Shown here in pieces: positions 51,288-60,700 of a DNA stretch of 64,000 bases. Source of the stretch: an uncultured Acidobacteriota bacterium (GTDB lineage: Bacteria > Acidobacteriota > Terriglobia > Bryobacterales > Bryobacteraceae); assembly GCA_902826685.1 (NCBI GenBank), contig CADEFT010000023.1, forward strand, positions 62,001 through 126,000, written 5' to 3'. Made by a program: the position numbers and the translations under genes. Each line of letters opens with the position of its first letter. The first letter of the stretch is position 1. The notes under the pieces were generated by a model. That model was not told where the DNA came from. It was given only the letters and a program-made list of their open reading frames with translations, and made no database searches.

Positions 51288-52534
51288 ACAGATTCTCCGC
51301 GAATCAGATCGTCGAGCGTTTCCCGCGTCCGCACCACGCGCCACGACGCGCCTTCCACCAGCACCTCAACCGCCCGCGGACGGGAGTTGTAGTTCGACGC
51401 CATCACGAAGCCGTAGGCGCCGGCCGTTGCCAGCGCCATCAGGTCGCCTGGCAGAAGATTCGCCACCTCGCGATCCAGCGCCAGGAAGTCGCCCGACTCG
51501 CACACCGGCCCCACCACGTCCACCTTGGCGGTGCCGCGCCGCGGGTCGCGCTTCACAGGCAGGATCTCGTGATACGCCTCGTAAAGCGACGGCCGCACCA
51601 GGTCGTTCATCGCCGCATCCACGATGATGAATTCTTTTGTCCCGTTGCTTTTGCGATAGAGCACGCGCGTCACCAGCAGGCCGGACTCGGCCACCAGCGA
51701 ACGCCCAGGCTCCACCATCAGCTCCAGACCGCGGTCCTTCACGCGCTCGCAAATCCGCTCGATATAGGCGCCGATCGAAGGCGCCTCATCGCCAGGTTCA
51801 TACGGCACACCCAGTCCGCCGCCGAGGTCCAGGTGCCCGATCGCCGTGCCCGCCGCGCGCAGCCGCTCCACCAGTTCGAGCACACGGTCGAGCGCTTCCA
51901 CCAGCGGCGAGGAATTGAGCAACTGCGACCCGATGTGGCAGCTCACGCCATCGAGAATCAGATTCTGAAATCGGCGCGCACGGCCATAGACCGCCTCCAC
52001 TTCCTCCATGGCGATGCCGAACTTGTTCTCGCGCAGCCCGGTCGAGATATAAGGATGCGTCTCGGCGTCGACATCCGGATTCACCCGCAGCGCCGCGCGC
52101 GCCTTCTTCCCCTGCCGCGCCGCCAGCGAGTCGATCAACGAAAGCTCGGCCTCGGATTCGCAGTTGAATCCACGGATGCCGCTTTCGAGCGCATACTCCA
52201 CTTCCGGCGCGGTCTTGCCGACGCCCGAAAAAACCACCTTGGCCGGATCGCCGCCCGCCTTGAGCACGCGAAACAATTCACCGCCCGAGACGATGTCGAA
52301 GCCCGCGCCGGCCTTGGCCAGCAGCGCCAGCACGGCCAGGTTGCTGTTCGCCTTCACCGCGAAGAACACCTGGTGCGGCGCCGCTCCGAACGCTTCGTCG
52401 TAGGCGCGGTAGCGGCTCAAAATGCCCGCGGCCGAATAGATATAACAGGGCGTGCCCGCGCGGCGCGCGATCGCGTCCACAGGCACCTCCCCCGCATGAA
52501 GCGCGTTATCCCGGTAATCGAATGGTCTTTCCAT
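51284..52534 (-). CDS. lysA: Diaminopimelate decarboxylase
   Basis: 416 aa, usual length. Fold III PLP enzyme with Schiff-base Lys61 (FFAVKANSN), the glycine-rich phosphate site GHLDLGGGLGVPY and the substrate region MVEPGRSLVAESG; VVGPVCESGDFLA provides the active-site Cys of the other subunit. It converts meso-diaminopimelate to lysine in the cytosol. Flush against the SpoIIE-type gene upstream (no gap) and coupled to the sulfatase-like gene downstream. These neighbours are not lysine genes. Confidence 0.96.
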   Translation of the reverse strand: MERPFDYRDNALHAGEVPVDAIARRAGTPCYIYSAAGILSRYRAYDEAFGAAPHQVFFAVKANSNLAVLALLAKAGAGFDIVSGGELFRVLKAGGDPAKVVFSGVGKTAPEVEYALESGIRGFNCESEAELSLIDSLAARQGKKARAALRVNPDVDAETHPYISTGLRENKFGIAMEEVEAVYGRARRFQNLILDGVSCHIGSQLLNSSPLVEALDRVLELVERLRAAGTAIGHLDLGGGLGVPYEPGDEAPSIGAYIERICERVKDRGLELMVEPGRSLVAESGLLVTRVLYRKSNGTKEFIIVDAAMNDLVRPSLYEAYHEILPVKRDPRRGTAKVDVVGPVCESGDFLALDREVANLLPGDLMALATAGAYGFVMASNYNSRPRAVEVLVEGASWRVVRTRETLDDLIRGESV

Positions 52535-54298
52535 CTATTGAATCTTCAGAACCACCACGCTCTGGTCGTCAGTAATCGGCACGCCGCCGGCGAACGAATC
52601 CAGATCCTGAAACAGGCCGGAAACCATTTCCTTGGCCGGCTGGGCGCGCAGTTTCTTCACCAGCTTCAGTAAACGCTTTTCGCCATAATCCACCGCTTCA
52701 GCGTTGTTCTCACCGCCGCCCCGCTGCTGGTCGGTGACGCCGTCGGAATAGAGCACAACGATGTCGCCGGGCTGCGTTTGAAAAACCAACTCGTCGTAAG
52801 TCTGATTCTCCAGGAGCCCGATGGGCACGCCTTCCACATGCGCCGTCACCGTATCCTCGCCGCGCAGCACCAGGGGTGGGGAAGAGCCCGCGTTGGCAAG
52901 CGTCAGCGTCAGCTTCACCGGATCCCACAGCGCCAGCAGCAGCGTGGCGTACTTGGCTTCCACTTTCCGCTCGAGCAGGGTTTCGTTCAGCTCGCTCATC
53001 AACTCGCTGGGCCGCCGTTGTTCGGGCGCCGCCAGCCGCAGCACGCCGCTTACCAGCGCGCCATAGAGCGCCGCCGCCGCCCCCTTGCCGCTCGAATCGC
53101 CGAACACCATCAGCATCTGCCCGTTGTCGTGTTGGAAGAAATCGTAAACGTCGCCTGAGATCTCGCGCGCCGGCCGCGCCCCCAGCGCCACGTCGAGACC
53201 CTTCACCTTCGGCGCCTGCGGCTGCAGAACGCGCTGCAGGCGGCGGGCGGCTTTCAAATCCTGCTCCATGCGCTGTTCCCGCTCGGCCAGTTCCTGGTAG
53301 AGCCGGGCGTTTTCGATCGCACTCGCGATATGAGGCGCCAGCAGCGACAGGATGCGTACGTGATCGTCGGTGAAAAAGGCGAGCCGTGAGCTCTGCACAT
53401 CCAGCACGCCGATGATGCGATTCTGCAGGATCAGCGGCACCGCCACTTCGCTCAGAATGCCGGGGTGCGAAGCGATGTAGCGTGGATCGGTGGCGGTGTC
53501 GTTCACCTTCACCGGCTTGCGCGATTCGACCGCGGCTCCCGTGATGCCGGAACCGAGCGGCACGTTGTCGATATTCACCATCTGGTCGTAGCGGAGGCTG
53601 AACAGGTCCCGCAGCACGCGGCCCTGCTGATCCACCCGCATAATCAGGAAGGCGTCGTAGTTGATCAACTGCCGCACCACCGCCGCGATCCTTCTGAGCA
53701 GTTCCTCGAGCGCCAGCGTCGAACTGATCTCCTGCGTCATGTGCGAAAGCGTGCGCAGCAGCTTGTTCTGCCGCTCCACGCGCCGGTAAAGCTTGGCGTT
53801 CTCGATGGCGGCCGCCACGCGCGAGGCGATCAACTGCAGCACGGAGCGGTCATAGGGCGTATAGGCGTTGAGCGTAGTCGATTGCACGTCGATCACACCC
53901 ACCAGCTTGCCCCGCGCCGCCATCGGCACGGCCAGCTCGCTGCGCACCGCATCCACCGCAGGAATGTAGCGCGCGTCGCCGCGGACGTCGCCCACCAGAA
54001 CCGGCTGCAATGTCTGCGCCGCCGCGCCCGTGATGCCTTCGCCGAGCGGCAGCACCAGGTTGTCGGTCAACTCCTGCCGGTGTCCGATCGAATAGCGGAT
54101 GCGCAATCCCTTCATGCGGTCCGAGTACAACAGGATGGCGAACAACTCGGTAGGCAGCACGCGCTTCACCAGGTCGGCGACGTTTTCGAGCAGCCGGTCG
54201 AGATCCAGCGTCTCCGCGGTGGCCTGCGCGGCTTCGAGTAGAAAATCGAGCAGCTCGGCCCGCTCCCGGAACCGGATTTGCGCGCGTTTGCCCGGCAT
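52535..54298 (-). CDS. GAF-GAF-SpoIIE (PP2C) serine phosphatase
   Basis: 587 aa, soluble. Two GAF domains (about 20-165 and 185-335) carry repeated phrases (GEGITGAAAQTLQPVLVGDV, GSGITGAAVESRKPVKVND). They are followed by a linker helix (EQRMEQDLKAARRLQRVLQPQ) and a PP2C-type phosphatase domain (VYDFFQHDNGQMLMVFGDSSGKGAAAALYG, VVLYSDGVTDQQ) with the metal Asp residues. Such RsbU-like proteins dephosphorylate anti-sigma-factor antagonists in partner-switching systems. No RsbV/W-type gene is nearby. Co-transcribed with deoC (3 bp) and lysA. Confidence 0.92.
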   Translation of the reverse strand: MPGKRAQIRFRERAELLDFLLEAAQATAETLDLDRLLENVADLVKRVLPTELFAILLYSDRMKGLRIRYSIGHRQELTDNLVLPLGEGITGAAAQTLQPVLVGDVRGDARYIPAVDAVRSELAVPMAARGKLVGVIDVQSTTLNAYTPYDRSVLQLIASRVAAAIENAKLYRRVERQNKLLRTLSHMTQEISSTLALEELLRRIAAVVRQLINYDAFLIMRVDQQGRVLRDLFSLRYDQMVNIDNVPLGSGITGAAVESRKPVKVNDTATDPRYIASHPGILSEVAVPLILQNRIIGVLDVQSSRLAFFTDDHVRILSLLAPHIASAIENARLYQELAEREQRMEQDLKAARRLQRVLQPQAPKVKGLDVALGARPAREISGDVYDFFQHDNGQMLMVFGDSSGKGAAAALYGALVSGVLRLAAPEQRRPSELMSELNETLLERKVEAKYATLLLALWDPVKLTLTLANAGSSPPLVLRGEDTVTAHVEGVPIGLLENQTYDELVFQTQPGDIVVLYSDGVTDQQRGGGENNAEAVDYGEKRLLKLVKKLRAQPAKEMVSGLFQDLDSFAGGVPITDDQSVVVLKIQ

Positions 54299-54301
54299 TG
54301 T

Positions 54302-55078
54302 CTAGTACCCGCCGCCCGCTGGCGCGGCGCTTCCACCCGCCGCTTCCTCCACGATCTTCACGCTGGCCGAGGCGCCGATGCGGCTGGCGCCCGCCGCCGT
54401 CATCGCTTTCAAATCGGCCAGCGACCGGATGCCGCCGCTCGCCTTCACTCCCATCCCGGGACCCACCACCGAGCGCATCAGCGCCACGTCGTGCGCCGTC
54501 GCGCCCGACTTGGCGAATCCGGTCGATGTTTTCACGAAATCGGCGCCCGCCATTTTCGCCAGCGCGCAGGCGACGGCTTTCTGCGCGTCGTCGAGCAGCG
54601 CGGTCTCAAGAATGACTTTCAGAATCGCCCCGCCTGAGTGGCAGATTTTCGCCACGCTCTGAATATCCGCCTTCACCGCTTCCGGATCGCCTGAACGCAG
54701 CGCGCCCACGTTCATCACCATATCCACCTCCAGCGCGCCGGCGCGGATGGCGGCCTCGGCTTCGGCCATCTTGATCGCGGTGGGCGTGGCCCCCAGCGGA
54801 AATCCCACCACCGTGCAGACCTTCACGATCGAGCCGGCCAGTTGCGCGGCGGCCAGCGGCACCCAATACGGATTCACGCACACGCTGGCGAAGCCATGCT
54901 GCCGGGCTTCCCGGCACAACTCGACGATTTCGCCGTGCTGCGCGTCCGGGCGCAGCAGGGTATGGTCGATAAGGCCGGCGATCGAGGGCTGCGGCTGCCT
55001 GGGCGCGCCGCCGGAGAGGCGCGCCAGGATCTCGTCGCCGATTTGAGCGGCCAGTCGTTCTAGCTGCGCGGCGTCCAC
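54302..55078 (-). CDS. deoC: Deoxyribose-phosphate aldolase
   Basis: 258 aa. The Schiff-base lysine is Lys183 in FVKTSTGF, with Lys154 (GGAILKVILETALL) as the second active-site lysine; DHTLLRPDA, VCVNPYWV and EVDMVMNVGAL are class signatures. It splits 2-deoxyribose-5-phosphate to acetaldehyde and glyceraldehyde-3-phosphate. The start overlaps the rpiB-like stop by 19 bp. DeoC with this RpiB type also occurs in acidobacterial microcompartment loci, but no shell protein is seen here. Confidence 0.95.
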   Translation of the reverse strand: MDAAQLERLAAQIGDEILARLSGGAPRQPQPSIAGLIDHTLLRPDAQHGEIVELCREARQHGFASVCVNPYWVPLAAAQLAGSIVKVCTVVGFPLGATPTAIKMAEAEAAIRAGALEVDMVMNVGALRSGDPEAVKADIQSVAKICHSGGAILKVILETALLDDAQKAVACALAKMAGADFVKTSTGFAKSGATAHDVALMRSVVGPGMGVKASGGIRSLADLKAMTAAGASRIGASASVKIVEEAAGGSAAPAGGGY

Positions 55079-55698
55079 TGGGCGAATCTCTTCTCGATTC
55101 CGGCGATCTTGTCCACCCGCGCCGCGTGCCGGCCGCCGCCAAACGGAGTCTCAAGCCAGGTCCGCAACACTTCTTCGGCCTGGGAATGGGTCAGCAACCG
55201 GCCGCCCAGCGTGAGGATATTGGCGTTGTTATGCTCCCGGCTGTTGCGCGCGGAAGCCCTATCGTAACACAGGGCCGCGCGAATGCCGGGCACCTTGTTG
55301 GCGGCCATCGCCGACCCGATGCCGGCCCCATCGACGATCACTCCGCGCCCCGCTTCGCCCTGTGCCACAAGCTCGGCCACCGCCAGCGCGATGTCGGGGT
55401 AATCGGCCGGCGCGGCGTTCTTCACGCCCACGTCGCGCACCGTAAATCCCAACTCCGCGAGCAACGGCTTCAGCGCTTCCTTCATCGCATAACCACCATG
55501 GTCGGACCCGATGGCGACGGTACGCGCGGGCGGCGCGGGCGCGCCTAACTCCCCGGCGCTCACTTCCACAATCGCGACGCCGCGTTCGCGGGCCAGATCG
55601 CGCGCCGATGGCGTTACAATAGTGCCGGCCGCCACCTTCAACTCGCCCGAGAGGGGAACGTCCTGTGCCGTTATCGACTGTCGCATACATCCGGCCAT
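55060..55698 (-). CDS. RpiB/LacAB-like sugar-phosphate isomerase with N-terminal extension
   Basis: 212 aa; a second in-frame ATG four codons in (MRQSIT) may be used. The isomerase domain is residues about 60-200: TVAIGSDHGGYAMKEAL, AAPADYPDIALAVAE, GAGIGSAMAANKVPGIRAALC and SREHNNANILTLGGRLL. Classical RpiB has CGTGIG; here the catalytic Cys is replaced by Asp (VDGAGIG). The N-terminal 58 residues (ITAQDVPLSGELKVAAGTIVTPSARDLARERG) resemble a segment seen on microcompartment-associated enzymes. It starts the operon rpiB-deoC-spoIIE-lysA-sulfatase-trmO. Confidence 0.88.
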   Translation of the reverse strand: MAGCMRQSITAQDVPLSGELKVAAGTIVTPSARDLARERGVAIVEVSAGELGAPAPPARTVAIGSDHGGYAMKEALKPLLAELGFTVRDVGVKNAAPADYPDIALAVAELVAQGEAGRGVIVDGAGIGSAMAANKVPGIRAALCYDRASARNSREHNNANILTLGGRLLTHSQAEEVLRTWLETPFGGGRHAARVDKIAGIEKRFAQWTPRS

Positions 55699-55724
55699 TG
55701 GCCGCTTTCGTATCCTTCATTGTA

Positions 55725-57263
55725 ATGAAGCGACGGATCGCGATCGTTTGGCTCGTTTGCGCGCTGGGCGCCGCCGCCCATCCGATGGGCAATTTTTCCA
55801 TTAGTCACTATTCGAAACTCGAAGCGCGTCCGGCCGGGATCCAATTGACGTATGCACTCGACCTGGCCGAGATCCCGGCGTTCGAGCTTCTTCGCGATTG
55901 GGGACTCGACCGTTCGAGCCCCCGCGCCGCCCTCGAAGCCCGCGCCACCCGCCAGGCCGCCGAATGGCTTTCGAAATTGCGCATTACCTCGAACGGCGCG
56001 GCCGTCACTGCCAGGCTTGAATCGGCCAGCCTGGTGATCGCCGACGGCGCCGGCAATCTGCCCGTCCTGCGCGTCACCGCCCGCGCCACGGTCCCCGCTA
56101 AGCCAGGCAAACTCGAATTCGAAGACACCAATTACCCCGACCGCGCCGGCTGGAAAGAGATCGTCATCACGGGAAGCGATATCGAAAAAGCGAGTCACGG
56201 CGGGAAGGAGATCAGCCAGGCGCTCACCGGCTATCCCGAAGACGCCACCGTGGCCCCGCCTCAGGACCTGCGCGCCGCCCTGGAGTGGAAGCCCGTGGCC
56301 GTCCCCGCGCCGATTTCGCGAAACGAACCCAAGGTGGTGGAGCCGATCGCGCAGCCCAAGCCCACTTTGACCGCGCCGGCGCCTTCGACCTCCCCCGCCG
56401 CGCAACCCGCCGCCCCCGGCGCCGTCGAAAAGGGCGACTATCTTTCGCAACTGCTCGGCAAGAAGGAATTGTCGCTGACCATGATTCTGATGGGCCTGGC
56501 CGCGGCCTTCGGCCTGGGGTCGGTACACGCGCTTTCGCCCGGCCACGGCAAGACTATCGTCGCCGCCTACCTGGTGGGCTCGCGCGGCACTTTCAAGCAC
56601 GCCATGTTCCTCGGCGCCATGGTCACCTTCGCCCACACCGTCAGCGTGTTCCTGCTCGGCATCGGCACTCTTTTTCTTTCGCGCTACATCGTGCCGGATA
56701 AGATCATTCCCGTGCTGAGCGTTATTTCCGGATTGATGATTGTTTGGATCGGCGGCACGCTCTTCTTCCAGCGATTGAACCGCCTGGCCCAGGACACTCA
56801 AATCCATGCGCATGAGCACGTCCATGAAATGGCTCACGCCCATGCCCATGGACACGATCACCACCACCATCATCACCGCGATCACGACCATCACCACGGA
56901 CCCGGCGGACACACCCACGTCATCGAAGGCGAAGTGACCACCGGAAGCCTCATCGGTCTGGCCGTTTCCGGCGGCCTGGTGCCATGTCCATCCGCGCTCG
57001 TGCTGCTGCTCAGCGCCATGGCCACGGGCCGCATCGCGTTCGGACTGGCGCTTCTCACCGCCTTCAGCCTGGGTCTGGCCATGGTATTGATCGCTATCGG
57101 CTGCGCCGTGCTCTATGCACGCCACCTGCTGCCCGATTCGCCGCGCCTCGGCGAGCATGCCTTCTTCAAGGTCGTTCCGGTTCTTTCCGCCGGCGTCATT
57201 ACCATCGTCGGCCTCATGATGACCGCCGTCGCCGCCGGTCTCGTCAAGCCGGTCTGGAACTGA
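55725..57263 (+). CDS. NicO/RcnA-type nickel/cobalt transporter with His-rich loop
   Basis: 512 aa from the ATG at 55725 (an earlier in-frame ATG at 55665 would run into the rpiB gene). The signal peptide is MKRRIAIVWLVCALGAAAHP. About 230 periplasmic residues follow, then about six helices with GSVHALSPGHGKTIVAAYLVG, the NicO signature. A loop at about 365-410 is extremely His-rich (for example HGHDHHHHHHRDHDHHHG), which suggests metal binding. SGGLVPCPSALVLLLSA completes the fold. It could serve efflux, or cobalt supply for the corrinoid system (speculative). The next gene starts immediately after its stop. Confidence 0.9.
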   Translation: MKRRIAIVWLVCALGAAAHPMGNFSISHYSKLEARPAGIQLTYALDLAEIPAFELLRDWGLDRSSPRAALEARATRQAAEWLSKLRITSNGAAVTARLESASLVIADGAGNLPVLRVTARATVPAKPGKLEFEDTNYPDRAGWKEIVITGSDIEKASHGGKEISQALTGYPEDATVAPPQDLRAALEWKPVAVPAPISRNEPKVVEPIAQPKPTLTAPAPSTSPAAQPAAPGAVEKGDYLSQLLGKKELSLTMILMGLAAAFGLGSVHALSPGHGKTIVAAYLVGSRGTFKHAMFLGAMVTFAHTVSVFLLGIGTLFLSRYIVPDKIIPVLSVISGLMIVWIGGTLFFQRLNRLAQDTQIHAHEHVHEMAHAHAHGHDHHHHHHRDHDHHHGPGGHTHVIEGEVTTGSLIGLAVSGGLVPCPSALVLLLSAMATGRIAFGLALLTAFSLGLAMVLIAIGCAVLYARHLLPDSPRLGEHAFFKVVPVLSAGVITIVGLMMTAVAAGLVKPVWN

Positions 57264-57668
57264 ATGCCGCCCGAACCTTTTCGATGGGAAAGCCGCATTC
57301 GCTTCGTCGATACCGACGCCTCCGGCCGCATCCATTACACGGCAATGTTTCGCCACTACGAGGCGGCCGAAATGGAATTCATGCGTGCCCTCGGCTGTGA
57401 ATACGCCGCTATGACGGAGGTCGCTTTCCCGCGCGTCCACGTCGAATGCGATTTCTCCGCCGCCATCCGTTTCGACGATGCGGTCACCATCGTCACCACT
57501 GTCGAACGCACCGGCACGTCCTCGTTTACGCTGGCCTTTGAAACGCTGCTCGATTCCCGGTCCGCGGCCAAGGGCCGTGTGACGATCGTTTGCATGGACC
57601 GGAAAACGGGGAAAGCGTGCCCCATCCCGGCGAAATTGGCCGCGCAGCTTCAACTTCGCCGCCCATAA
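57264..57668 (+). CDS. Hotdog-fold acyl-CoA thioesterase (YbgC-like)
   Basis: 134 aa. RIRFVDTDASGRIHYTAMFRHYEAAEMEFM contains the catalytic Asp in the 4HBT consensus, followed by VECDFSAAIRFDDAVTI. Members hydrolyse short or aromatic acyl-CoA thioesters in the cytosol. Adjacent to the NicO gene with no gap. The functional link is unclear. Confidence 0.9.
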   Translation: MPPEPFRWESRIRFVDTDASGRIHYTAMFRHYEAAEMEFMRALGCEYAAMTEVAFPRVHVECDFSAAIRFDDAVTIVTTVERTGTSSFTLAFETLLDSRSAAKGRVTIVCMDRKTGKACPIPAKLAAQLQLRRP

Positions 57669-57725
57669 GATGCCGTCGCCTCACATTCCGCGCCTGATTG
57701 ACGATTTGACATCAGGTGACACTGG

Positions 57726-60700
57726 ATGCGTGTATGGGAAAACGCGGCCCTGCCATTTGACGATGCACCGTTCGGGTTTCTGATCGTCGAACCCGGCGGC
57801 ACCGTGGTTACGGTCAATCGGCTCCTTTGCGACCGGTTGGGCCGCGAACGGGACGGCATTCTCGGCACGCCGGTGTGGAACCTGGCGGTGCCGGGGGGCA
57901 TTGCCGGGACCGAGGGCTGGTTCCGGTGCCATCTCGCCGGCCGCCAAGCCGAGCCGCGCCACATCATCGAAATGCGCGCCCTTTCGGGCGCCGTCTGCCA
58001 GTTCGAGGCGCAGGCCTCTCCGCTGCCTGTCGAATCGGGCGGCGGACTCCGCTGCTACCTCGTCGACGTGACGGGCCGCGAACGGCTCGAGCATCGTCTG
58101 AAGCGGCGCGAGCGCCTGCTGTCAGAAGCCGAGCAGATCGCCCGGTTCGGCTCCATCGAATGGGATATTGAGAACGGATCCGAGGAGTGGTCGCCGGAGT
58201 GTTACCGCATCGCAGGCATACCGCCGGGTTCCACCCTCCACTCGGAAATCTTCATCGAGCGCATCGATCCGGCAGACCGCGGTGAATATCGCGCGCGTCT
58301 GCGCCAGTCCCTGGCCGGCGGTTCTCCGCACGATTTCGAGTTCCGGCTCCGCCATGAGGACGGCACGATTCGCCATTGCCGCGAGAGAGCCAGAGTGCTG
58401 ACCGACCCGGCGGGCAAACCGGTTACGCTGCTGGCGACCATCCAGGACGTCACGGCCCAGAAGACGGTGGCGCAGGATCTGCTACGCACCACGCAGTCGC
58501 TCTGCGGCGAACGGGAGATTCTCAGCCTGCTCGCGCAGCGCGCCTCGCTCGATCACGTGCTCTCCACGGTCTGCCACATGGTGGATTCGGCCCTGCCCTC
58601 GGCGGTGTCGTCCATCGAACTGGTGAGACCCGGGGATACGACGCTCGACAACGCCGCTTCTCCCAACGCGAGCGACAGGCTGCGGCTGGTGCTCGCCGAT
58701 CAGGCGATGGGACTCGGTCTGGCCGCCGCCGCCATCGAGCGCAATCGGCCCGTGCTACAACTGGATGCCCAGGACGATATTTCGACGCACCAGCGCCGTC
58801 ATCTAATTGATGCAGGCGTGCGCGCCACCTGCTCGGTTCCCATCGACAGCCGCCAGGGCCGCGCACTCGGCGCGCTCACCGTCTATCTGGGCGATCGTGC
58901 CGCGCCCAATCCCGAGCAGATGCGCACGCTCGAAGCCGCCGCCGGCCTGGCCGCGCTGGCCATCGAGCGCCGCCGCGAAGAGTCGACGCTGCGTGAGACG
59001 GTACAGCGCTTTGAAGCCCTGGTGAAGCACGCCCCGGCCGGCATCTTCCTTACCTCGGCCTCGGGAAGGTTGCTGTTCCGCAATCAAAGGCTGCAGGACT
59101 GGACCGGCGCCGGCCCGGAGGAATCGGGCGAGTGGTATAGCGGGGTCCACCCGGAACATTCGGCCAGACTCGCTCGCGCCTGGGCCGAGGCGGTCGAAAA
59201 CGAACGCGAGTTCACCTGCGAGTTCGACATTGCCGTATCCGGCGATCATGCGTTGCGTAGCGTCGTCAGCCGCGCGGTGCCGCTGCGCGGCGAATCGGAC
59301 GAAGTGACCGGATACCTGGGAACCGTCACCGATATCTCGCCCCGCATCCGCATGGAAAAGGCCGTCGACGAGCAGCGCCTGCGCTTTGAGCTCGCCGTGC
59401 GCGGAGCCAACGACGGCATCTGGGATTGGGACATCGACCGCGGCAGCTTCTATTTCTCGCCGCGCTTCCTCGAACTGCTGGGCATCGCCGGGCACGATAT
59501 CCCGGCCGACCGGCGCGCGGGCTCCATCGACTTCTTTCTGGACCGGCTTCACCCGGCCGACGACAACTTCGTCCGCGAGTCGCTCGACGGCCACCTGGCC
59601 GGACGCACCGGCTTCGACATCGAGTGCCGGGCGCGGGTCCATTCCGGCGCCTACCGCTGGTTCCGCCTGAAAGGCGTCGCCATCTTCGATGAGGTGGGAC
59701 GTCCCACGCGCATGGCCGGCTCCATCGCCGACGTCACTGCTGCGAAAGTGGCCGACCAGGAACTGCGCCAGATGGTGGAGGAACTGAAACTCGCGCGTCA
59801 AAAGGCCGAGCAGGCGGCGCGCGTCAAATCGGAGTTCCTCGCGCACATGAGCCACGAAATCCGCACTCCCATGCACGGCGTGCTGGGCATGACCGGATTG
59901 CTGCTTGAAACCTCGCTCAGCACCGAGCAGCGCGAGTACGCCGAGACCGTGCGCCACTCGGCCGAGGCTTTACTCACCGTGCTCAACGACATCCTGGACA
60001 TGTCGAAGATCGAGGCCGGTAAGCTGCTGGTCGAGCGCATTCCGTTCGAGATCGAGTCGGTGGTGAGTGAAGTCATCGGCCTGCTCGGTCCGAAGGCGCG
60101 GGAAAAGTCGCTGGAGCTGATCACTCATTTCGTCAAGGGTGTCCCGGCCGTGGTGGTGACCGATCCAGCCCGCCTGCGCCAGATTCTGCTGAACCTCGCC
60201 GGAAACGCGGTGAAGTTCACTGAAAAGGGCTATGTCCGCCTGGCCGTCGATATAACCGATACGGGCTATGACCGTCCCATGTTGCGCCTGCGCGTGCGCG
60301 ATACCGGCATCGGCGTTTCCAAGGATCGCCAGGACGCGTTGTTCCAGGAGTTCACACAGGCCGACGCTTCCACCACGCGCCGCTATGGAGGAACGGGACT
60401 GGGTCTCAGCATCTGCCAGCGCCTGGCCGCGCTCATGGGCGGAACCATCGAGGTCGAGAGCGAGCCTGGTTGGGGCTCGATTTTTACCGCCCTGCTTCCG
60501 CTTGAAACCGCCGCCGGTAAGGGCCCAACGGTCGCCGACACCCTGTTTTCACCGCCTTTGCAAGGGCGCCGTGCGCTGGTGGTAAGCTCCCTGCCGGAGC
60601 AGCGCCGCGCCATTGCCCAGTGCCTCAGCTACGCCGGTATGGCGGTGGCCAGCCTCGGGTCGCTCACCAACCTTTGCGAAGTTGCCGGTCCGTTCGACGT

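Noticed and set aside
56795..56930. Short CAC/CAT-rich repeats that could look like a repeat array
   Set aside because: They are His codons of the metal-binding loop of the NicO transporter, in frame.
55671..57653. 660-aa open frame antisense to the NicO and thioesterase genes
   Set aside because: Shadow of GC-rich codons. No family resemblance and biased composition, while the plus-strand genes have clear motifs.
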